Assembly: GCA_051747505.1 (NCBI GenBank)
Contig: JBNJGE010000144.1
Coordinates: forward strand, 1 to 9,193
Source of the DNA: Albimonas sp051747505
GTDB lineage: Bacteria > Pseudomonadota > Alphaproteobacteria > Rhodobacterales > Rhodobacteraceae
Length of the DNA: 9,193 bases
Direction of reading: 5' to 3'
Below are positions 1-6,897 of the stretch, one piece after another. The position numbers were made by a program, and so were the translations under genes. Within the stretch, counting starts at the first letter, position 1, and each line of letters begins with the position of its first letter. The notes below the pieces were generated by a model. That model worked only from the letters and a program-made list of their open reading frames with translations. It was not told the origin of the DNA and searched no databases.

Positions 1-44
1 CGATCGCCCCTGTGGCCGGACCCGAGGGAAAGAGCCGCCCGTGA
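1..44 (+). other. Possible 3' end of an unseen upstream gene overlapping dxs
   Basis: The 40 bases before dxs are open in all three forward frames up to the dxs start. One frame stops at TGA 42-44 and would overlap the dxs GTG start (41-43) in a 4-bp GTGA arrangement. A second frame stops at 49-51. In many bacteria dxs follows xseB and ispA, so the tail of such a gene is a reasonable guess, but the few residues visible (ending ...EGKSRP in the GTGA frame) are not recognisable as any family. Confidence 0.3.
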
Positions 45-1975
45 CCGATGAGCCCCAGCCCCGCCCGAGCACGCCGCTGCTGGACCGCGTCTCCGGCCCG
101 GCCGACCTGCGCGCCCTGTCGGACGGCGACCTGCGCCGGCTGGCCGACGAGCTGCGCCAGGAGACGATCTCCGCCGTTTCGGTGACGGGCGGGCATCTTG
201 GCGCCGGCCTCGGCGTGGTGGAGCTGACGGTGGCGCTGCACGCCGTCTTCGACACGCCGCGCGACAAGCTGGTCTGGGACGTGGGCCACCAGTGCTACCC
301 GCACAAGATCCTGACGGGGCGGCGGGACCGGATCCGCACGCTGAGGCAGGGCGGCGGGCTGTCGGGCTTCACCAAGCGGGCGGAGAGCGACTACGACCCG
401 TTCGGGGCGGCGCATTCCTCCACCTCCATCTCCGCCGCGCTGGGCTTCGCCGTGGCGCGGGACATGGGGTTCGGGGAGGGGAGCCACTCCATCGCCGTGA
501 TCGGCGACGGGGCGATGTCGGCGGGCATGGCCTACGAGGCGATGAACAACGCCGGCGCGCTGGGCTCGCGCCTGATCGTGATCCTCAACGACAACGAGAT
601 GTCGATCGCCCCGCCCGTGGGGGCGATGTCGCGCTATCTTACCAGCCTGTGGACGGGGGCGCCCTTCCAGGACTTCGCCGCCGCGGCCAAGGGGGCCGCG
701 AGCTTCCTGCCCCCGCCCTTCCGCGAGGGGGCGAAGCGCGCCAAGGACATGCTCAAGGGCATGGCGCTGGGCGGCACGCTGTTCGAGTCGCTGGGCTTCT
801 CCTATGTCGGGCCGATCGACGGGCACGACATGGACCAGATCCTGCCGGTGCTGCGCACCGTGAAGGCGCGCGCCGACGGGCCGGTGCTGATCCACGCGCT
901 CACGCGCAAGGGCAAGGGCTACGAGCCGGCGGAGCAGGCGGCGGACAAGTATCACGGAGTGAGCAAGTTCGACGTCGTTACGGGCGCCCAGAAGAAGAGC
1001 CCGTCCAACGCGCCGAGCTACACAAAGGTCTTCGCCGAGTCGCTCATCAAGGAGGCCGAGCGCGACGACCGCATCGTGGGCGTCACCGCCGCCATGCCCT
1101 CGGGCACCGGCATGGACCTGTTCGGGGAGCGCTTCCCGCGCCGGACCTTCGATGTCGGAATCGCCGAGCAGCACGCGGTGACCTTCTGCGCCGGGCTCGC
1201 GGCCTCGGGCATGCGGCCCTTCGCGGCGATCTACTCCACCTTCCTGCAACGGGGCTTCGACCAGGTGGTGCATGACGTCGCCATCCAGGGCCTGCCGGTG
1301 CGGTTCGCCATCGACCGCGCCGGGCTGGTCGGGGCGGACGGGCCGACGCATGCCGGGGCCTTCGACGTGGCCTATCTGTCGAACCTGCCGGGCTTCGTGG
1401 TCATGGCCGCGGCGGACGAGGCGGAGCTCGCCCGCATGGTCGCCACCGCCGCGCGGCGCGACGACGGGCCGACCGCCTTCCGCTTCCCCCGCGGGGAGGG
1501 CGTGGGCCTTGAGCTGCCGCTGCATGCCGAGCCGCTGGAGATCGGCAAGGGCCGCGTGGTGCGCGAGGGGGGCAAGGTCGCGCTGCTGTCCTTCGGCGGG
1601 CGTCTGCAGGAATGCCTCAAGGCGGCCGAGGAGCTGGAAGCGCGCGGGATCGCGCCGACGGTGGCCGACGCGCGCTTCTCCAAGCCGCTGGACCGCGACC
1701 TGATTCTGGATCTGGCACGCGAGCACTCGGCGCTGGTGACGGTGGAGGAGGGTGCCGACGGCGGCTTCGGCGCGCATGTGCTGACCCTGCTGGCGCGCGA
1801 GGGGGCGCTGGACCGGGGGCTGGCGGTGCGGCCGATGACCCTGCCGGATCGCTTCATCGACCAGGATTCGCCGGCGAAGATGTACGAGGAGGCGGGGCTC
1901 GACGCCCGCTCCATCGCCGCCACGGCGCTGTCGGCGCTGGGGGTGGCGGAGCTGGGGCGCGCCTCCCGCGCCTGA
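41..1975 (+). CDS. dxs: 1-deoxy-D-xylulose-5-phosphate synthase
   Basis: Dxs condenses pyruvate and glyceraldehyde-3-phosphate to DXP with thiamine diphosphate (ThDP), the first step of the MEP isoprenoid pathway; DXP also feeds thiamine and pyridoxal synthesis. The 644-residue length is normal. Visible motifs are GGHLGAGLG (about 50-58, His52), VGHQCYPHKILTGRR (81-95), the ThDP/Mg motif beginning GDG at 155-157 and ending LNDNEMSI (182-189), the catalytic glutamate in DVGIAEQHAVTF (Glu376), and GADGPTHAGAFD (431-442, with Asp433 and His437). By family knowledge these cover the ThDP-binding, pyrimidine-binding and C-terminal transketolase domains. The start is GTG with purine-rich GAGGGA (24-29) or AAGAG (30-34) upstream; the nearby ATG at 48 is out of frame. 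The protein closely resembles Rhodobacter Dxs. It heads a run with tlyA 25 bp downstream. No pigment genes are adjacent, so a phototrophic lifestyle cannot be inferred. Confidence 0.97.
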   Translation: MTDEPQPRPSTPLLDRVSGPADLRALSDGDLRRLADELRQETISAVSVTGGHLGAGLGVVELTVALHAVFDTPRDKLVWDVGHQCYPHKILTGRRDRIRTLRQGGGLSGFTKRAESDYDPFGAAHSSTSISAALGFAVARDMGFGEGSHSIAVIGDGAMSAGMAYEAMNNAGALGSRLIVILNDNEMSIAPPVGAMSRYLTSLWTGAPFQDFAAAAKGAASFLPPPFREGAKRAKDMLKGMALGGTLFESLGFSYVGPIDGHDMDQILPVLRTVKARADGPVLIHALTRKGKGYEPAEQAADKYHGVSKFDVVTGAQKKSPSNAPSYTKVFAESLIKEAERDDRIVGVTAAMPSGTGMDLFGERFPRRTFDVGIAEQHAVTFCAGLAASGMRPFAAIYSTFLQRGFDQVVHDVAIQGLPVRFAIDRAGLVGADGPTHAGAFDVAYLSNLPGFVVMAAADEAELARMVATAARRDDGPTAFRFPRGEGVGLELPLHAEPLEIGKGRVVREGGKVALLSFGGRLQECLKAAEELEARGIAPTVADARFSKPLDRDLILDLAREHSALVTVEEGADGGFGAHVLTLLAREGALDRGLAVRPMTLPDRFIDQDSPAKMYEEAGLDARSIAATALSALGVAELGRASRA

Positions 1976-2000
1976 GGCGGGGCGCGGCGGGGATCTTCGC

Positions 2001-2732
2001 ATGAGCGCACAGGCCCGGCTCGACCAGCGGCTCGTGGAGTTGGGGCTCGCCCCCTCGCGCGCGCGGGCGCAGGCGCTGATCGCTGCGGGCGCGGTGACGG
2101 TGGACGGGCGGGCGGCGGCCCGGCCCTCGGCCCGCCCGGCGGCCGGGGCCGAGATCGCGGTGGCGGGTAACCCGTGCCCCTGGGTGTCGCGCGCCGCGCT
2201 GAAGCTCGCGCATGCGCTGGACGAATTCGGGCTCACGCCGGAGGGCGAGGCGCTGGATCTCGGCGCCTCCACGGGCGGCTTCACGGAGGTGCTGCTGGCG
2301 CGCGGGGCTGCGCGGGTGCAGGCGGTGGATGTGGGGCATGGGCAGCTGCATCCACGGGTGGCGTCGGACCCGCGGGTGGTTTCGCATGAAGGCGTGAACG
2401 CGCGGGCGCTGCCGGAAGGTCTTCCGCGGCCGGACTGGATCGCCAGCGACCTGTCCTTCATCTCCCTGGAGAAGGCCCTGCCGCCGGCGCTTGCGCTCGC
2501 GAAGCCCGGCGCGCGGCTGGTGGCGTTGATCAAGCCGCAGTTCGAGGCCGGGCGGCAGGCCGTGGGGCGCGGCGGGATCGTGCGGGATCCGGAGGTTCAG
2601 GCGCAGGTCCGCGCGCGCATCCGGGCCTTCCTGGAAGGCTCCAGCTGGGAGGTCACCCATGAGGGCGAAAGCCCGATCCTCGGCGGCGACGGCAACCGGG
2701 AGTTCCTGATCGCGGCGAGGAAGCCGGAATGA
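2001..2732 (+). CDS. tlyA: TlyA-family rRNA methyltransferase (S4 plus FtsJ-like domain)
   Basis: This is a 243-residue, SAM-dependent RNA 2'-O-methyltransferase of the TlyA/hemolysin A family. Characterised members methylate cytidines of 16S and/or 23S rRNA; the old 'hemolysin' name reflects a heterologous phenotype. The N-terminus (about 4-50, ARLDQRLVELGLAPSRARAQ) is an S4 RNA-binding domain. After the linker comes the Rossmann methyltransferase fold, with SAM motif DLGASTGGFTEVLL (86-99) and the family tetrad plausibly at Lys68, Asp150 (SDLSFIS), Lys178 (IKPQFE) and Glu234 (GNREFL). The ATG follows GGGGAT by a few bases. The gene lies 25 bp after dxs, and its stop overlaps the next gene's start (ATGA, 2729-2732). 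The dxs-tlyA adjacency is also known from Bacillus and other phyla, so the order is old. Which rRNA it targets cannot be read from the sequence. Confidence 0.92.
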   Translation: MSAQARLDQRLVELGLAPSRARAQALIAAGAVTVDGRAAARPSARPAAGAEIAVAGNPCPWVSRAALKLAHALDEFGLTPEGEALDLGASTGGFTEVLLARGAARVQAVDVGHGQLHPRVASDPRVVSHEGVNARALPEGLPRPDWIASDLSFISLEKALPPALALAKPGARLVALIKPQFEAGRQAVGRGGIVRDPEVQAQVRARIRAFLEGSSWEVTHEGESPILGGDGNREFLIAARKPE

Positions 2733-3949
2733 GGGAGGTCGAGATCGCGCGGCTTGGCCGGCACGGCGACGGCGTGCACGCGGGCGGCGAGACCTTCGCG
2801 CCGCTGACCCTGCCAGGGGAGCTTGCGCGCGGCGAGATCGAGGGCGGGCGCATGGAGGCGCCGGAGGTGCTGCGCGCGAGCCCGGAGCGGGTCGATCCGC
2901 CCTGCGCCCATTTCGGGACCTGCGGGGGCTGCGCCCTGCAGCACGCCTCCGACGCCTTCGTGGCGGCCTGGAAGCGGGAGCGGATCGCCGCCGCCCTCGC
3001 CTCCCGCGGGCTGGAGGCGGAGATCCGGGCGACACTCACCTCCCCGCCCCGCTCCCGCCGGCGGGCGGTGGTCTCGGCCCGGCGCACCCGCGCCTCCGCG
3101 ACGCTGGGCTTTCATGCCCGGCGGGGGGCGCGGATCGTGGAGCTCTCCGAGTGCCATGTCCTGGACCCGGCGATCTTCGGGGCGCGGGAGGCGCTGCGGG
3201 CGCTCGCCGCGCTGGGCGGGACGCGCAAGGGCGAGATGAAGATGGCCGTGACGGCGACGGAGACGGGGCTGGACGTGGACGTCTCCGGCGGCCGTCCGCT
3301 GGACGGGCTGCTGCGCCTGAAGCTGGCCGCATGGGCGGCGGAGGCGGAGGTCGCGCGGCTCTCCTGGGCGGGGGAGGCGGTGGCCGCCCCCCGCCCGCCC
3401 GCCCTGCGCTTCGGCGCCGCCGTGGTCACGCCCCCGCCGGGCGCCTTCCTGCAGGCGACGCGGGAGGGCGAGGCCGCGCTGCTGGGCGCGGTGCGCGAGG
3501 CGGCGGGCGAGGCCGGGCCGGTCGTGGACCTTTACGCCGGGCTCGGAACCTTCGCCCTGCCGCTGGCCGAGGGCGCCGAGGTGCTGGCTGTGGAGGGCGA
3601 CGCCGCCCTGACCGCGGCGCTGGAGGCCGGCTGGCGCGGGACCGGCGGGCGGCTGAAGCGGGTGCGGGTCGAGACGCGGGACCTCGCCCGGCGGCCGCTG
3701 ACGGTCCAGGAGCTCAAGCCCTTCGCGGCTGCGGTGCTGGACCCGCCGCGGGCGGGCGCGAAGGCGCAGGCGGAGGCGCTGGCAGGCTCCGCCGTGGGGC
3801 GGCTGGCCGCGATCTCCTGCAACCCGGAGACCTTCGCCCGCGACGCCCGCATCCTGGTCGATGGCGGATGGCGGCTGGACTGGGTGCAGCCGGTCGACCA
3901 GTTCCGCTGGTCCGCGCATGTGGAGCTGGCCGCCGGGTTCTCCCGCTGA
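2729..3949 (+). CDS. TrmA/RlmD-type class I SAM-dependent RNA (uracil-5-)methyltransferase
   Basis: This 406-residue protein belongs to the TrmA/RlmC/RlmD group (COG2265), which makes m5U in 23S rRNA or tRNA. The N-terminal ~50 residues look like a short TRAM-type RNA-binding domain. A full Fe-S cysteine set follows: Cys59-x5-Cys65-x2-Cys68-x73-Cys142, the spacing typical of RlmD-like enzymes. The catalytic half shows GAFLQAT (238-244), SAM motif DLYAGLGTFALPLA (267-280), DPPRAGA (338-344), the nucleophile Cys364 in SCNPETFARD, and the likely general base Glu399 in HVEL. All key residues are present, so it should be active. The ATG overlaps the tlyA stop by 4 bp, with GAGGAAG (2717-2723) inside tlyA as ribosome site, implying translational coupling. 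The 3' end faces the HAD gene 6 bp away. The sequence does not decide between an rRNA and a tRNA target, so no symbol is given. Confidence 0.9.
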   Translation: MREVEIARLGRHGDGVHAGGETFAPLTLPGELARGEIEGGRMEAPEVLRASPERVDPPCAHFGTCGGCALQHASDAFVAAWKRERIAAALASRGLEAEIRATLTSPPRSRRRAVVSARRTRASATLGFHARRGARIVELSECHVLDPAIFGAREALRALAALGGTRKGEMKMAVTATETGLDVDVSGGRPLDGLLRLKLAAWAAEAEVARLSWAGEAVAAPRPPALRFGAAVVTPPPGAFLQATREGEAALLGAVREAAGEAGPVVDLYAGLGTFALPLAEGAEVLAVEGDAALTAALEAGWRGTGGRLKRVRVETRDLARRPLTVQELKPFAAAVLDPPRAGAKAQAEALAGSAVGRLAAISCNPETFARDARILVDGGWRLDWVQPVDQFRWSAHVELAAGFSR

Positions 3950-3959
3950 ACCGGCTCAG
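3946..3959. repeat. Near-palindrome joining two convergent stop codons
   Basis: The sequence CTGAACCGGCTCAG is a 14-bp inverted repeat with one mismatched pair. Its arms contain the TGA of the methyltransferase gene (3947-3949) and the complement of the TGA of the HAD gene (3956-3958). It is too short, and lacks a T-run, for a confident intrinsic terminator call in either direction. Only 6 bp separate the two coding regions. Confidence 0.4.
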
Positions 3960-4657
3960 GCACCGAGCTTCGCCGCCAGATCCTCGATGTCGCGGGCGAC
4001 CACGTCCCAGTCCTGCGCAGGCGGGATCTCCTCGCCGGTCCCCCGCTCCTCGGGCCGAGGAAAGTAGGCGGTGGCGAGGCCGGCCTCCCGCGCGGCGGCG
4101 AGGTCGTCGTTGTGGCAGGCGGCCATCATCACCTCCCCCGGCGCCAGGCGCAGCGCCTCGGCGGAGGCGAGGTAGGCGCGGGGCTGGGGCTTGTAGTCCC
4201 GCGCGATCTCCGCGCCCAGGATGCAGTCCCAGGGCAGCCCGCCGTGTTTGGCCAGCCGCGTCATCAGCGCGATGGAGCCGTTGGAGCACGGGGCGATGAT
4301 GAAGCGGGATTTCAGCCGCGTCAGCCCGGCGACGCTGTCGGGCCAGGGCGGCAGCTTCTCCCAGGCCTTGTTCAGCGCCTCGCGCGCCGCCTCGTCGAAG
4401 GCCTCGGCGATCCCGAAGCGGGCCAGCACGCGGTCCAGGTTCTCCCGGTGCAGGACGTCGAGGGCGGTGTAGCCCCGCGCGCCCTGGCGGATCGGCTCCA
4501 TGGCCGGCTGGTATTCGGCGCGCCAGGCGTCGGCGAAGGCGGCGGGGTCCGCCTGCACGCCGTGCGCTTCGCAGGCGGCGCCGACCTCGCGCGCGACGCC
4601 CGTTCGCCAGTCCACGACGGTGCCGAAGACGTCGAAGATCACGGCCTGCGGGGTCAT
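3956..4657 (-). CDS. Haloacid dehalogenase type II-like HAD hydrolase
   Basis: This 233-residue cytosolic HAD-superfamily hydrolase resembles the L-2-haloacid dehalogenase (type II) family. Family knowledge predicts nucleophilic Asp attack on the substrate carbon, releasing halide. Visible motifs are the nucleophile Asp9 in IFDVFGTVVDW, Arg46 in AWRAEYQ (aligning with substrate-binding Arg41 of Pseudomonas L-DEX), motif II Ser125-Asn126-Gly127, Lys156 in RDYKPQPR, and a C-terminal acidic motif AACHNDDLAAAREAG (179-193). The cap domain spans about 17-105. The last motif differs from the SSNxWD of proven L-DEX enzymes, so the true substrate is uncertain and 'dehalogenase' may be only a family label. 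The ATG overlaps the aroC stop in a 4-bp ATGA, with GGAGG (complement of 4665-4669) 7 bases upstream, so it is co-transcribed with and probably coupled to aroC. Confidence 0.85.
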   Translation of the reverse strand: MTPQAVIFDVFGTVVDWRTGVAREVGAACEAHGVQADPAAFADAWRAEYQPAMEPIRQGARGYTALDVLHRENLDRVLARFGIAEAFDEAAREALNKAWEKLPPWPDSVAGLTRLKSRFIIAPCSNGSIALMTRLAKHGGLPWDCILGAEIARDYKPQPRAYLASAEALRLAPGEVMMAACHNDDLAAAREAGLATAYFPRPEERGTGEEIPPAQDWDVVARDIEDLAAKLGA

Positions 4658-5784
4658 GCGCCGTCCTCCGGTCCGATGCGCCCCAGCGTCTCGCCCGGCG
4701 CGCAGCCGGTCTGGGCGCGGTTGAGCAGGATGTGGTCGAGCAGCACGCAGGCCATCATCGCCTCGCCTACCGGCACCGCGCGGATCCCGACGCAGGGGTC
4801 GTGGCGGCCCTTGGTGACGATCTCCGTCTCCTCGCCCGACTTGGTGATCGTGCGCCGGGGCGAGAGGATGGAGGAGGTCGGCTTGACCGCGAAGCGCGCC
4901 ACGACGTCCTGTCCGGTGGACACGCCCCCCAGCACGCCCCCGGCGTGGTTGGAGGAGAAGCGCGGGCGGCCGTCATTGCCCATGAAGATCTCGTCGGCGT
5001 TCCGGCTGCCGGTGAGCTCCGCCGCCCCCATGCCGGCGCCGATCTCCACGCCCTTGACCGCGTTTATGGACATCATCGCGGCGGCGAGGTCGGCGTCGAG
5101 CTTGGCGTAGACGGGGGCGCCGAGGCCCTCGGGGACGCCGGAGGCGCGGACCTCGATGACCGCGCCGACGCTCTCGCCCGACTTGCGCAGGACGTCGAGC
5201 TGCTCGGCCCAGCGCTCGGCCGCCTGCGCGTCGGGGGACCAGAAGGGGTTGCGGTCGATCTCGTCCCGGTCCCAGCGGGCGGGGTCGATGCGCTCGGCGC
5301 CCATCTGCACCAGCGCGCCGCGGATCTCGAGGCCCGGCGCCAGCGTGGCCAGCGCGGCGCGCGCGAGGCCCCCGGCGGCGACCCGCGCCGCCGTCTCCCG
5401 CGCCGAGGCGCGGCCGCCGCCGCGGTAGTCGCGCACGCCGTATTTGCGCCACCAGGAGATGTCGGCATGGCCGGGGCGGAATTTCTCCGCGATCTCGGAA
5501 TAGTCCTTGGAGCGCTGGTCGGTGTTCTCGATCATCAGCTGGACGGGGGCGCCGGTGGTCACGCCCTCGAACACGCCCGACAGGATGCGGACCTCGTCGG
5601 CCTCCCGCCGCTGGGTGGTGTAGCGGGACTGGCCGGGCTTTCGGCGGTCGAGCCAGACCTGAAGATCGGCCTCCGAGACGGGCACGCCGGGGGGCACGCC
5701 GTCCACGGTCGCGCCCAGGGCGGGGCCGTGGCTCTCCCCCCAGGTGGTGAATCGGAACAGGCGGCCGAAGCTGTTGAAGGACAT
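4654..5784 (-). CDS. aroC: Chorismate synthase
   Basis: AroC converts 5-enolpyruvylshikimate-3-phosphate to chorismate using reduced FMN, the last step of the shikimate pathway to aromatic amino acids, folate and ubiquinone. The 376-residue length is typical. Signatures include the N-terminal FGRLFRFTTWGESHG (catalytic-type His19), DRRKPGQSRYTTQRREAD (46-63), KFRPGHAD with His106, YRGGGRASARETAARVAAG (120-138), ISINAVKG-like MSINAVKGVEIGAGM (238-252), the SSNHAGGVLGGVSTGQ stretch (277-292), FAVKPTSSI and GRHDPCVGIRAVPVGEAM (326-343). The frame stays open well upstream, but the ATG at 5784 is chosen because AAGGAG (complement of 5793-5798) lies 8 bases before it and family similarity begins there. 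It is divergent from the DMT transporter and leads a two-gene unit with the HAD hydrolase. Confidence 0.97.
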   Translation of the reverse strand: MSFNSFGRLFRFTTWGESHGPALGATVDGVPPGVPVSEADLQVWLDRRKPGQSRYTTQRREADEVRILSGVFEGVTTGAPVQLMIENTDQRSKDYSEIAEKFRPGHADISWWRKYGVRDYRGGGRASARETAARVAAGGLARAALATLAPGLEIRGALVQMGAERIDPARWDRDEIDRNPFWSPDAQAAERWAEQLDVLRKSGESVGAVIEVRASGVPEGLGAPVYAKLDADLAAAMMSINAVKGVEIGAGMGAAELTGSRNADEIFMGNDGRPRFSSNHAGGVLGGVSTGQDVVARFAVKPTSSILSPRRTITKSGEETEIVTKGRHDPCVGIRAVPVGEAMMACVLLDHILLNRAQTGCAPGETLGRIGPEDGA

Positions 5785-5916
5785 GCGGGGCTCTCCTTGC
5801 GCCGGAGCGGGTGTAGCGCGCGGGCGGCGCGGGCGGAAGGGGGCGGGCGACGCCGCGGCGGGGCTTGGCCCGGCCGGCCCCTCGCCATAACAAGGGCCGC
5901 GGAGAAGGAGCCTCGC
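5785..5916. other. Divergent intergenic region between aroC and the DMT transporter gene
   Basis: This 132-bp spacer should hold the promoters for both flanking genes. Besides the two ribosome binding sites it contains a perfect 10-bp palindrome CGCCGCGGCG (5851-5860) and a perfect 8-bp palindrome GGCCGGCC (5872-5879). Only its right end (CCATAACAAG, about 5885-5894) is comparatively AT-rich. No T-run terminator or recognisable riboswitch is visible. In DNA this GC-rich, short G/C palindromes can arise by chance, so no operator is claimed. Confidence 0.5.
5865..5891 (+). promoter_or_regulatory. Candidate sigma-70-type promoter for the DMT transporter gene
   Basis: TTGGCC (5865-5870) matches 4 of 6 positions of a -35 box. 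CATAAC (5886-5891) matches the ATAA core of a -10 box. The spacer is 15 bp, or 16 if CTTGGC is used as the -35. Transcription would then begin only a few bases before the ribosome site, giving a very short leader. It is the only AT-leaning patch in the spacer, but the match is weak. Confidence 0.35.
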
Positions 5917-6882
5917 ATGTCCGCCCCCCAGACCCCGCAGGACGGCCGCCCCCGGCCGAACCCGTTCACCGGCATCCTGCTCAAGGTTCTCTCGGTGGCC
6001 GTGATCATGGGCATGACCAGCTCCGTGAAGGCCCTCGACGGGGCGATCCCGGCGGGGGAGATGGTGTTCTTCCGCTCGCTCTTCGCGCTGCCCCCGATCT
6101 TCGTGTGGCTGCTGGCGCGGGGCGGGCTGCCAGGGGCGCTGGCCACCCGCAACCCGGCGGGCCACGCCTGGCGCTCGGTGGCGGGCGTGGCGGCGATGTC
6201 GCTGATGTTCGTGGGCATCGGGCTGCTCCCGCTGACCGAGGTGGTGGCGATCACCTACGCCGCGCCGCTGTTCATCACGCTGTTCGCCGCGCTGATCCTG
6301 GGGGAGCGCATCCGGCTGTATCGCATGAGCGCCGTGGGCATCGGCTTTCTGGGCGTCAGCCTCGTGATGTATCCTCGCCTCACCGCGCTGACCGACGCCG
6401 AGGCGAGCCTGGCGGAGGGGCTCGGGGCGCTGGCCGCGCTGGGGGCGGCGGTGATGATGGGGATCGCGCAGACCTTCGTCCGCGGGCTGTCGAAGACGGA
6501 GACGACGGCGGCCATCGTCTTCTGGTTCACGCTTGCCAGCACGATCCTGACGGCTCTGACCCTGCCCTTCGCATGGGTGACGCCGGACGTGACCCAGTTC
6601 GCGCTGCTGGTCGCCGCCGGGGTCTCGGGCGGCGTGGCGCAGATCCTGCTGACGGCGGCCTATCGCTACGCGGAGGCCGGCGTGATCGCGCCGTTCGAGT
6701 ACGTCTCGATGATCATGGCGGTGGCGATCGGCTTCTTCGTGTTCGGCGAGGTTCCGACGCTGGTGGTGCTGGGCGGCGCGGCGCTGGTCACCACGGGCGG
6801 CATCCTCATCATCTGGCGGGAGCGTCAGCTGGGCCGGGACCGGGACCGCTCCCGCCGGGCCCGAGGGTCGGCGCTGGGCTGA
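5917..6882 (+). CDS. DMT (EamA) family transporter
   Basis: This 321-residue inner-membrane protein has about ten predicted helices (roughly residues 20-38, 48-67, 86-103, 107-129, 136-152, 169-190, 197-218, 227-246, 253-276 and 281-300), forming two tandem EamA repeats. Characteristic pieces are FFRSLFALPP after helix 2, LTEVVAITYAAPLFITLFAALILGE (helix 4; the key part is AAPLF and the LGE end), and the second-repeat equivalent GVIAPFEY...FGEVP. A proline-rich cytosolic N-terminus and a very basic C-terminal tail (RERQLGRDRDRSRRARG) fit the positive-inside rule. The start is set by GGAGAAGGAG (5901-5910) 6 bases upstream; the frame is open further 5' without coding signal. Family members export or import small metabolites such as amino acids, riboflavin or nucleotide-sugar-like compounds. 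The substrate here cannot be determined. It is transcribed alone and ends 15 bp from the convergent metallopeptidase gene. Confidence 0.9.
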   Translation: MSAPQTPQDGRPRPNPFTGILLKVLSVAVIMGMTSSVKALDGAIPAGEMVFFRSLFALPPIFVWLLARGGLPGALATRNPAGHAWRSVAGVAAMSLMFVGIGLLPLTEVVAITYAAPLFITLFAALILGERIRLYRMSAVGIGFLGVSLVMYPRLTALTDAEASLAEGLGALAALGAAVMMGIAQTFVRGLSKTETTAAIVFWFTLASTILTALTLPFAWVTPDVTQFALLVAAGVSGGVAQILLTAAYRYAEAGVIAPFEYVSMIMAVAIGFFVFGEVPTLVVLGGAALVTTGGILIIWRERQLGRDRDRSRRARGSALG

Positions 6883-6897
6883 GGGGCGGGGCGGCGC

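Noticed and set aside
1854..3919. Long - strand open frames (393 and 440 codons) opposite tlyA and the RNA methyltransferase gene.
   Set aside because: Arg/Pro/Gly-rich translations with no motifs. The + strand genes in the same place have full catalytic motifs; rarity of stop codons in GC-rich DNA explains the frames.
3151..4299. A + strand frame running through the end of the methyltransferase gene and into the HAD gene.
   Set aside because: Shadow frame of Gly/Arg/Ala composition crossing two real, convergent genes.
4732..5916. A + strand open frame that extends the DMT transporter upstream across aroC, giving a 716-residue reading.
   Set aside because: It is antisense to aroC, its residues are low-complexity Gly/Ala/Arg/Asp, and a strong ribosome site plus family similarity begin only at 5917.
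5785..6165. N-terminal extension of the aroC frame into the DMT gene region.
   Set aside because: The conserved chorismate synthase N-terminus starts at the ATG at 5784 with a good ribosome site; the extension is antisense to the transporter and resembles nothing.
6883..6897. Possible terminator between the convergent DMT and metallopeptidase genes.
   Set aside because: Only 15 G/C-rich bases, with no clear stem-loop and no T-run.
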